A stretch of 36,149 nucleotides of DNA from Aquibacillus albus (lineage in GTDB: Bacteria > Bacillota > Bacilli > Bacillales > Amphibacillaceae), in NCBI RefSeq assembly GCF_016908325.1, contig NZ_JAFBDR010000035.1, forward strand, positions 1-36,149. Reading direction: 5' to 3'. A program made the position numbers and the translations under genes. The notes under the pieces are model-generated. The model was given only the letters and a program-made list of their open reading frames with translations. It was not told where the DNA came from and searched no databases. Shown here piece after piece: positions 26,317-33,600 of this stretch (the first letter of the stretch is position 1; every line of letters begins with the position of its first letter).

Positions 26317-27201
26317 TCACCTTCCTACCAATGATTCATTAAGAATCTCTTGTAAATATTCGAACACTTCTTCCTTTATCTCCTTATTCTGTAAAGCAAA
26401 CTCAATCGTCGTCTTCACAAACCCTAATTTCTCCCCAACGTCAAATCGTTTGCCTTCAAAGTCATAAGCAAATACTCGTTGGATTTGATTTAAATGTTGA
26501 ATCGCATCTGTTAATTGAATTTCTCCACCTGCACCAACTTCTTGCTTGTCCAAGAATCTAAAAATTTCTGGTGTGAAAATATAACGTCCCATAATCGCTA
26601 AGTTTGATGGTGCCATTCCAGGGTCTGGTTTTTCAACAAAGCGATCGACTTGATAACGGCGTCCTTCATTGCCACTTGGATCAATAATTCCGTAACGGTG
26701 TGTTTCATTTTCTGGAACCTGTTGGACACCGATAATCGAAGCTTGTGTTTGCTCATACTGATCAATTAATTGCTTTAAGCAAGGAACATCACTTTGAACG
26801 ATGTCATCACCAAGTAACACTGCAAATGGCTCATCGCCAATAAAATTACGAGCACTCCATACTGCATGTCCTAATCCTTTTGGATGTCTTTGTCTTATGT
26901 AGTGAATGTCCGCTAAGTTAGAGGAATACTCTACCTTTGCCAATAAATCTAACTTTCCTTTTTCCGCTAGACTGCGTTCTAATTCCGGCGAGTTATCAAA
27001 GTGATCCTCGATGGCGCGCTTTCCTTTACCAGTAACAATGATGATATCTTCAATTCCTGATGCTACTGCTTCTTCGACGATATATTGAATGGTTGGCTTG
27101 TCTACGATTGGGAGCATCTCTTTCGGCATCGCTTTCGTTGCTGGTAAAAATCTTGTCCCGAGACCAGCTGCTGGGATAATTGCTTTTTTAACTTGTTTCA
27201 T
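26317..27201 (-). CDS. galU: UTP-glucose-1-phosphate uridylyltransferase
   Basis: This is a 294-residue pyrophosphorylase with [20 protein letters not shown] at the N-terminus, [17 protein letters not shown], and FVEKP near residue 170. It forms UDP-glucose, the precursor of UDP-glucuronate via ugd. A longer frame starts at 27261, but AGGAGGAAG lies 9 nt before the ATG at 27201, and the extra 20 residues have no family counterpart, so I use 27201. It is the first gene of the polysaccharide operon and is preceded by a structured RNA and a leader of nearly 500 nt. Confidence 0.95.
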   Translation of the reverse strand: MKQVKKAIIPAAGLGTRFLPATKAMPKEMLPIVDKPTIQYIVEEAVASGIEDIIIVTGKGKRAIEDHFDNSPELERSLAEKGKLDLLAKVEYSSNLADIHYIRQRHPKGLGHAVWSARNFIGDEPFAVLLGDDIVQSDVPCLKQLIDQYEQTQASIIGVQQVPENETHRYGIIDPSGNEGRRYQVDRFVEKPDPGMAPSNLAIMGRYIFTPEIFRFLDKQEVGAGGEIQLTDAIQHLNQIQRVFAYDFEGKRFDVGEKLGFVKTTIEFALQNKEIKEEVFEYLQEILNESLVGR

Positions 27202-27317
27202 AATTTTTCTTCCTCCTTGAAAATATAATGAAGTAAGTAAATAGCTAATGGAACGATACAACCGTTGTCATACCGTTTCACTAACTATTTAAAAACAAAA
27301 TAGTTAATAATTTATGT

Positions 27318-27440
27318 ACATGGGCATTTAACCCAACCTCACATCACACTATTGCAGACGAGCGCTAAGGTTCTGGATTTTTATCCAACCCACAGCGTGA
27401 TCGAGTGTCTCCATTGATAGTGGTAAGGAGACATCACCAA
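27318..27440 (-). ncRNA. Structured leader RNA resembling the eps-associated RNA (EAR/epsC)
   Basis: This is an island of GC-richer, foldable sequence in an AT-rich leader. On the minus strand TGTCTCC pairs with GGAGACA (27433-27427 with 27412-27406) around a 14-nt loop. Further on, GGAT/ATCC, a long-range ATCAC/GTGAT pair and a TGGG/CCCA hairpin near 27321-27335 can form. Size (about 120 nt) and position, just after the Wzz/tyrosine-kinase genes and before the long polysaccharide operon, match the EAR element of Bacillus eps operons, which lets polymerase read through terminators. I assign it from position and helix layout, not from an alignment. Confidence 0.6.
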
Positions 27441-27681
27441 ATATATTGTCGAAATCTTCAGTAAATTATTTGTATAAATGCTTTACATCTTATCTCATTC
27501 ACCGAATTTCGTTTTAATCGATGAATCGTACTTTTTACTTTATTCCTTAAACTTTTTCACTAGATTTGTAGCTTCTTGTTAGATGATGATGAAAGCACTA
27601 ACTTTTTTACCAGTTAGGTCATATCCTCTTCACGAATAAGTCATCATCATGATTACGTTGTATTACTTCCTTTGACTTATT

Positions 27682-27723
27682 TATATCAAAGGAAAAGTTA
27701 TAAACCATATATCCAAAGTTATA
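27682..27723 (-). promoter_or_regulatory. Shared promoter-region motif, site C (upstream of the galU operon)
   Basis: On the minus strand TATAACTTTGGATATATG (27723-27706) nearly equals site B (29725-29742) and site A (35324-35343). A second partial copy, TATAACTTTTCCTTTGATAT, follows at once. Just upstream is a palindromic AAAGCGCTTT. No good sigma-A -35 element accompanies it, suggesting an activator site or a non-standard promoter. The stretch 27441-27681 between this motif and the RNA holds no gene I can see. Confidence 0.55.
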
Positions 27724-27892
27724 GAAAGCGCTTTTTTTCTAAAAATTTCTATTATTTTTTTAAAAATTTATCGATTTCACGTTAGAAAAACTAACATTTG
27801 CTATCAAATGGCAGATGATTTTTTAAAATTTACTCATTCATAAATGGCTAATGTTACTTCTGGGAAAAATGACTCATAAATAAAAAAAGGAA

Positions 27893-28127
27893 CAAAAGCG
27901 CAAGCGCCCTGGTAGCGACGTATGGACTGGGACTGCGGTTACTCGTCCCACCGAAAACATTTGGACTGAACCGCAGGAGATAAAGGAAACATGCCCCTTC
28001 ATAGGGGTATCCCGACGTTGGGCTCAGGAGCCCCGTTTTAGTCGGCCTTCCTTAAGTTAGAACCTATGTTGACTTATCGTACGGAGGTGAGGTAAGTCTC
28101 ACTAGTCGCTGGGCGATGGAGCTAGAC
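27893..28127 (-). repeat. Dispersed Bacillus-type structured repeat (bcr-like)
   Basis: This GC-rich block of about 235 bp is bounded by AAAAGCGCAAGCGCCCTGG and GTCGCTGGGCGATGGAGCT, whose GCGCCC and GGGCG parts pair. Several internal palindromes include CCCCTTCATAGGGG and GGGCTCAGGAGCCC. The boundary sequences recall intergenic repeats that occur in many copies in Bacillaceae genomes. It has no coding potential that I can see. It lies between the terminator of the kinase operon and the galU leader, so it is a late insertion into a neutral position. Confidence 0.7.
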
Positions 28128-28136
28128 AGCAATAAA

Positions 28137-28163
28137 AATCCCCTGCCATTTCAGCAGGGGATT
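28137..28163 (-). terminator. Intrinsic terminator after the tyrosine kinase gene
   Basis: AATCCCCTGC (28137-28146) pairs with GCAGGGGATT (28154-28163) around a 7-nt loop, and on the minus strand the stem is followed by TTTTTATT. It lies 10 bp after the stop of the kinase at 28173 and so separates the Wzz/kinase unit from the galU operon. Confidence 0.92.
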
Positions 28164-28172
28164 CTCCACTCA

Positions 28173-28865
28173 TTATTTTTTCTTCGCATAATAGTAAAAG
28201 TTCGAATTCTTTTTCTCTCGATCATTCAGTATGGTACCTAGTAATTTCGTATTCACACTCTTTAATAAATCAATTGTTTTTTGAGTTGCTCGATACTCTG
28301 TAAACTTACTTCTTAGCACTAAGATGGTTCCTTCACAAAAGCCGCCTAGAACCTGGGCATCTGATACTGCCAACACTGGTGATGTATCAAAAATAACTAA
28401 ATCATAGTTTTCTTTTGCTTCCTCTATAAATTCCTCCATCGCTTTTGAACCTAATAATTCAGATGGATTCGGAGGAATTGGTCCACAGGTTAACAAGTCT
28501 AATTGATTCATTCCTGTTTCATAGACTGATTCTTGCAAGGTTTGATTTCCCGCTAAAATATTGCTTAATCCTTGCTCATTCGTTTTCCTGAATCGCAAAT
28601 GCAACGCAGGCTTACGCATGTCCGCATCTACAATGAGAACCTTTTTTCCTTGTTGCGCAAAGACAACTGCAAGATTTGCCGCTGTCATTGTTTTTCCTTC
28701 TCCGGGACCAGGTGATGTGACCATGATTGTCTTTGTGTTTCTATCAATTGAAGCAAATTGAATATTGGTCCGAATCGTTCGATACTGTTCCGCAATCACT
28801 GACTTCGGATTACTTCTTGCAATTAATGTCGTTATACCATCACTAGACTGTTTTCTTTTCAGCAT
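28173..28865 (-). CDS. CpsD/CapB-family bacterial tyrosine kinase (YwqD/EpsB-like)
   Basis: This 230-residue BY-kinase has Walker A TSPGPGEGKTMTAANLA at about 50-66, Walker A' VLIVDADMRKP at 76-86 and Walker B YDLVIFDTSPV near 166. It carries a short C-terminal tyrosine cluster, NSNFYYYAKKK, the autophosphorylation site. It needs the cytoplasmic tail of its membrane partner, encoded just upstream with a 23-bp overlap. It would control polymer length or export, and may phosphorylate Ugd. The cognate PHP-type phosphatase (CpsB/YwqE) is not in the window. The start ATG is 28865 with GAGGTG about 11 nt upstream. Confidence 0.93.
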   Translation of the reverse strand: MLKRKQSSDGITTLIARSNPKSVIAEQYRTIRTNIQFASIDRNTKTIMVTSPGPGEGKTMTAANLAVVFAQQGKKVLIVDADMRKPALHLRFRKTNEQGLSNILAGNQTLQESVYETGMNQLDLLTCGPIPPNPSELLGSKAMEEFIEEAKENYDLVIFDTSPVLAVSDAQVLGGFCEGTILVLRSKFTEYRATQKTIDLLKSVNTKLLGTILNDREKKNSNFYYYAKKK

Positions 28866-29592
28866 CAGATATTACACCTCTTCCTCGTTTTCTCTGTGCA
28901 TAATTAAACTCTTCCTTCAACACAACACCCTTGTTATCCACGTGGGAGACAACTCCTAATACAGGAATATCTAAATATTTCTGAATATCGTCTTCCGATT
29001 TTATCGTGTTATCTAAATACTCTAATAAGAATGCTAAACCAACACCTACCATTGCCCCTAGTACTAATGCGATCGCAATATTAAGTAATGGGTTCGGACT
29101 TACTTGCCCTGCTACGGTAGCTTCTGACAAGACATTGACATTATCGACATTCATAATCGTAGGAATTTCTTCTTGGAAAACCGTAACAATCGTGTTTGCA
29201 ATCGTGATTGCCTGTGCTGGGTTTGTATCTCGAGCTGTTACAGTAACAACCTGTGATTCCTGTGCACTAGACACCCCAATGTTACCCGGTGTAATTTCTG
29301 TCCCTAGCTGTTCCGATACCATGTCTAATATACGAGGACTTTTAATAATGACATTATACGTATTAATCAATTCAACATTGGTACGAATTTGTCCTAAGTC
29401 ATACATCAATTGTTCTGGAGCGTTTTCCTTCTGATTAACGATAAACTGTGAGCTAGATTGATAGGTTGGCGTTAATAGATAATAACTAACGAATCCACTA
29501 ATTAATGCTGCTCCAATCGTAAGCGATAGGATGAGTAGCATCCGCTTTTTCAACACTTCAAATATTTCCCTTAACGAAACTGTTTCTTCCAT
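28843..29592 (-). CDS. Wzz/YveK-type chain-length and kinase-modulator protein
   Basis: This 249-residue membrane protein has two membrane segments, near 18-40 and 167-190, flanking an extracellular domain with the Wzz start motif VSLREIFEVLKKRMLLIL. After the second segment a proline-containing loop and a C-terminal cytoplasmic tail contact the kinase. It corresponds to CapA/YwqC/EpsA, which activates the BY-kinase and sets polysaccharide chain length. GGAGGG lies 7 nt before the ATG at 29592. Motif site B (29725-29742) is about 130 bp upstream. Confidence 0.92.
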   Translation of the reverse strand: MEETVSLREIFEVLKKRMLLILSLTIGAALISGFVSYYLLTPTYQSSSQFIVNQKENAPEQLMYDLGQIRTNVELINTYNVIIKSPRILDMVSEQLGTEITPGNIGVSSAQESQVVTVTARDTNPAQAITIANTIVTVFQEEIPTIMNVDNVNVLSEATVAGQVSPNPLLNIAIALVLGAMVGVGLAFLLEYLDNTIKSEDDIQKYLDIPVLGVVSHVDNKGVVLKEEFNYAQRKRGRGVISDAEKKTV

Positions 29593-29724
29593 CTTTGTCC
29601 CTCCATTTTCCTTTCCATTCTTTAGTACTTTATTGAAAACAAATCATGACTTTTTGTACGCTGTCATTGTGAAAAGTTTTCAATCAACTTGTTTTTAGTT
29701 ATACACCAAGGCTAGGAATACACA

Positions 29725-29742
29725 CATATATCAAAAGTTATA
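29725..29742 (-). promoter_or_regulatory. Shared promoter-region motif, site B (upstream of the Wzz/kinase unit)
   Basis: On the minus strand this reads TATAACTTTTGATATATG, differing from site C by one base. It lies 132 bp before the start of the Wzz-like gene. A second TATAAC occurs 30 bp further downstream. No clear -35/-10 pair is seen with it. Confidence 0.55.
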
Positions 29743-29800
29743 GGAGGGTTAGAAAGCTCGAGATTGATAGAATTTTGCGGGGATAAAAAAGGCAAATAAA

Positions 29801-29833
29801 AAAAGCAGGATGACAAAAAGGCATCCCACTTTT
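29801..29833. terminator. Possible bidirectional terminator between sda and the Wzz/kinase unit
   Basis: AAAAGCAGGATG (29801-29812) can pair with CATCCCACTTTT (29822-29833) with a two-base internal mismatch and a 9-nt loop, and both sides carry A/T runs. It could end the minus-strand sda transcript. The stem is imperfect, so the call is tentative. Confidence 0.4.
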
Positions 29834-29939
29834 GTAACAGTAATTAAAAAAATACTACGCTCTATTATCATTTTAGACATAAAAAACACACCCCAATGGA
29901 TGCGAATTATTAAGTCTATGTTAAAAAAACCATAACTGA

Positions 29940-29968
29940 TTGTAAATAATAGGTAACTTTTATATAAT
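29940..29968 (+). promoter_or_regulatory. Sigma-A-type promoter of the 44-residue ORF
   Basis: TTGTAA (29940-29945), a 17-nt spacer and a perfect TATAAT (29963-29968) face the plus-strand ORF at 30008. The predicted transcript start near 29975 gives a leader of about 33 nt, including the AAAGGAG site. Confidence 0.65.
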
Positions 29969-30007
29969 TACCCACAAATACTTGGAAACACAAAGGAGCT
30001 TTGAATA

Positions 30008-30142
30008 TTGAAAACGAGAATAGATAACTTCTACCTACTATTAAAAACAGAAGCTGAGGAATCGCTAAACCGCATTCTAAACGATAAGGAACGAGATTTC
30101 CTAAAATGGATTGCTGCTAAATATAACGATTCTATTCGTTGA
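30008..30142 (+). CDS. Small hypothetical protein, 44 residues
   Basis: This plus-strand ORF starts at TTG 30008, with AAAGGAG 9 nt upstream and a good promoter at 29940-29968, and stops at TGA 30140-30142. The product is charged and probably helical: MKTRIDNFYLLLKTEAEES, then a segment with NDKERDFLKWIAAKYND. I do not recognise the family. Its last 11 bases overlap the end of the Sda homologue on the other strand. Having its own promoter and ribosome binding site makes it likely to be real. A link to sporulation control is suggested only by its neighbour. Confidence 0.6.
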   Translation: MKTRIDNFYLLLKTEAEESLNRILNDKERDFLKWIAAKYNDSIR

Positions 30143-30275
30143 TTTTTACAGTTAGACCTCTGTATTTTATTTCTTCTTTAAGTAACTCAACAAAATCCGT
30201 TTCTAAATCCAGCTCAATTGATTTTTTATAGGAATCAATTAATAATTCATCACATAATGCTTCAAAAGCATTCAT
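30132..30275 (-). CDS. sda: Sda-like sporulation histidine kinase inhibitor
   Basis: This 47-residue product contains ALCDELLIDSYKKSIELDLE, closely resembling the LSDELLIESY helix and following DFIELIENEIKRRSL region of B. subtilis Sda, here DFVELLKEEIKYRGL. Sda is a helical hairpin that binds the dimerisation domain of sporulation kinases such as KinA and blocks Spo0A activation when replication is disturbed. I start it at the ATG 30275, with AGAGG 9 nt upstream; an ATG three codons earlier (30284) overlaps that site. Presence of Sda supports a spore-forming host. It is a stand-alone gene, possibly an extra copy. Confidence 0.82.
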   Translation of the reverse strand: MNAFEALCDELLIDSYKKSIELDLETDFVELLKEEIKYRGLTVKINE

Positions 30276-30580
30276 TTTAACCATCCTCTATCAAAATCAT
30301 TCAAAATCTTCCAAACAACGTGTTCTATTTTCCTATAAAACAAATCCTAAATCAAGTTATTTTTTCTATTAATTAAAATAAAACTATTTTCCTATATTTT
30401 AACAAATAAAGGTATCTCATAACAATACTTTATCCCTATATGACTAACTTTTATTTCCAAGTCATTCAATAAGGCGACCTGAGCTTCGTTTCCATACGCT
30501 TTTGTCCTTCAACATGTCTCCCCGATTACTTCCAATCGTCATCGATATATTCCACGCTGAGCAATAGCTCGTATTAACAT
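30276..30580 (-). other. Upstream region of sda with a 13-bp direct repeat
   Basis: The AT-rich region before sda contains two copies of TATAGGAAAATAG on the minus strand (30337-30325 and 30396-30384), 59 bp apart. They could be regulator sites or a small duplication. The rest (30410-30580) contains no gene I can support. Confidence 0.45.
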
Positions 30581-30586
30581 AAAAAA

Positions 30587-30626
30587 ATAAGCCTGGTCTG
30601 CCCAATACATTACAAACCAAGCTTAT
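30587..30626 (-). terminator. Intrinsic terminator after the large regulator gene
   Basis: ATAAGCCTGGT (30587-30597) pairs with ACCAAGCTTAT (30616-30626) with a single mismatch around an 18-nt loop, followed on the minus strand by a run of seven T. It lies 11 bp past the stop codon of the regulator. Confidence 0.85.
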
Positions 30627-30637
30627 CATTACGATAT

Positions 30638-33600
30638 TTACACGTTATCAATCAATTTTAATTCCTTTGCCTTGAACACTGCTTTCGTTCGACGGTTTAC
30701 ATCTAATTTCGAAAAGATGTTATGATTATGAACTTTTACAGTTCCAACCTTTAGTCCTAACGTGCGGGCAATTTCTTGATTCGAAAGACCTGCTGCCATC
30801 AGGTTGATAATTTCTAATTCGCGCTCAGTCAGTTCATCTAAGATCATCATGTCTGGATTTGGTTCTTCTTCCTCGATGGTCGTGACATTCGTCTGATTCG
30901 CTTCCTTCACATCAAACGTTTCCATTAACTTCGTCACGAACATCGCCTGTGTACCTAAATATTTAATGACATTTGCTTGTTCCTCTGAGAACAGGTTAGC
31001 AATCCAGCGATTTTCCAAGTAAAGAATCCCTTTGAATTGTCCCTGGAATAGGATTGGTAAACAAAGCACCGATCTTGGCATTTGTTTTCGCATATAACTG
31101 TCCTGCTGGTATGTCTGATGATGCAGCATATCATCAATCAAAATCATTTTTTTCGTACGATCGACAAACCGAACAATTTGCTGCGGCACCTCGGCGGATT
31201 CCTCCAGCCGCTCAGCAAGCAGAGAGAATTCTGTTGTTCCTTTCACAATCGAAGTAACGATGATGGCGTTGTCCTCTTTCGTAAATAGCACGGCTTTTTC
31301 TGCGAGTGATTCACGCTTGATCGAGAACATCAATTCCTTTAACGAATGGTTAAAATCCATATCCGATGATAATGACTCAGACGCTTTCATAATATTGGCC
31401 AAATTATTGATGGGATATGCTTCGAGTTCAGCCTGAGCGAATGCATCATCATCTGTATGTTCCAATAACGCTTCTTGTTTTTCGGTTGGAAAATATTCTG
31501 AATACGTCTCACGAATGGCTTTGGCCTTTGGCCTTGCCCCCCATTTTGTATAGGCTAGCACTGCTTCTTCCAAGTAGTTTTGAATCATGCTGGATTTTCC
31601 TTGTTCTAGATAGAATTGAGCAGCTAACTCATAAGTAATGGCTAGATTTTGATCGTAATGGCTTTTCTTTGCCGACTTGATCGCCTGCTCATATAGCAGC
31701 TCTGCTTTTTCAGGAAAATCCTGCATGGTTGCATATTCTGCACGGAGCAGCCATTCTCTATGCTCAAAAGCAACAGGATTATGCTGACGCCAAATCGAGA
31801 ATTTCCGTAATATTTTTGCCATTTCCCTCAATAAATGCTTCTGCTCATCTCCTTCAAAGGATTGCCAGGCCTTTAAAATCGATAGCGCTTTATAAAAGAG
31901 ATACTCTCCATAGTGAGAAAGATAGCTATTATGGTCCAGATAGTCTTCCGCCTTGAGCGCATAGTTTACCGCTGATTGATATTCCCCATTAATATAATGG
32001 ATTTGCAATTTATACGTTAAATATTGAAAGATAAGACCTTTTCCACGATCTTTTTTCCTGACCGTATCGATAAAGCTATCCTCATCAAACGAAGAATCGT
32101 TCAATGTCAAGCGATCATTGGTTAAGCCTTGTAGGCATCGCGCAAATTGAATGTTCGCGTAGACGCTGTTTTGCAAGAAATGGTCATTGGTTTGATCGAG
32201 TATATCTAGATAATTTTTATTCGTCTCGATGATAGCATCTAACGACTGCCATGGGTAGACCATGTTGATATGCTTGCCGACCGCCATATTTGTCGTAATA
32301 AGATCCCCAACGCTTAACCCCAAGTCAATCGCTTTCTTCACATATTCCTCACCCTGCTGGACGTCCTTATACCATGAACAAATAACACCGCCAAAGATGA
32401 TATAAACCTTACATTGAACAGACGGAATCGCCTGCTGGTCCGCTAACTCCACCGCTATTTTTCCAATTTCGTAGCTTTTATCAAACTCTTCCAGCCCCGC
32501 ACATAAAAACAATCCATATCTCGCATAAATGGTCGGTGCATCCTCTATTTTTCCGTGCTGCATGATTAATTCCATCAGCTTATTTACGATTAAAACAAAT
32601 ACGCTTCGATTCTGAAAAAAGGCAGGCAGCATTAATTGAACCATGATATTCATTGCCTGTTTCATGTCTTCATTCGTTGCATCTGGAAGATTTCTTAATG
32701 CTTCAAACCCGTTCGGAAAAAGCTGTCTCGTTCGTCGAATCGCCTCTTTTAACTCGGTATTGTCTGGTGCGAGTGGCAATTTCACACCGACCTGCGCAAC
32801 ACTAAAGATCCCCATTTCAATCGCCTCTTTATACTTCTCCTGGCTAATTAACTGGGTAATTTTTTGCCGGTAAACGAGCGCACTCTCTCGCCAGCCTTTT
32901 GCCATTTGTAACAGATCAGCATTAATAGCATCCGCAACTTCAAAATTCCCGCAAAGGTACTCGACATTGGAAACCTCTAAAAAGAGCTGATAGCAAAAAT
33001 CATAGGCGTTCGTCCATTTTTCCTGATCGATAAATTGAATCGCATGCCGGTAATAATATTTTGCATTATGATAGGCTGCAGCACTTTTTGCTTTTTGAGC
33101 TGCACGATAATTCAGCGTTAATAATTTTTCTTGCTCTTCGGCTTCTGTAATCAGATGCATCCCTTTGTTATAATGATTGACTGCTTTAAACAAAATATTG
33201 TCCGTGCTTTTATCCGTACTTAATACTGTACCGAGAAATCGGCCAATTTTTAAATGAATTGCTTGCTTTTCGCTGTCACGAACGAACGCGTAGGCCATTT
33301 GCTGAATTTGATTATGAAAAAATTGATAACGCTTCTTCCCTCTTGCTAAGTCTGGAGACAAAATCAATCCTTCCTGCTGGGCAAGCACCAAGCCCTCTTG
33401 AACATCTTTGGCTGGCAGCGTCGAAAACCGGTTCAGGTCATTTTCATAAAACGCATACCCAAGACAGGCTGCAACCTTCAACACTTCGATTAGCTTTGGT
33501 GGTGATTGATCAATTTTTTCCATCATGTACTCGATGATTTGATCGTGGTCTTTTACTCCTTGAATCGCAATTTCGTCCCAATTCCATTTTTGCGATACGG

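Noticed and set aside
27201-27261. 20-residue N-terminal extension of GalU
   Set aside because: The extension has no family counterpart and the AGGAGG site is placed for the ATG at 27201.
30410-30580. Possible transposase remnant in the gap before the regulator terminator
   Set aside because: A short frame looks vaguely transposase-like, but I could not match any motif well enough to name it.
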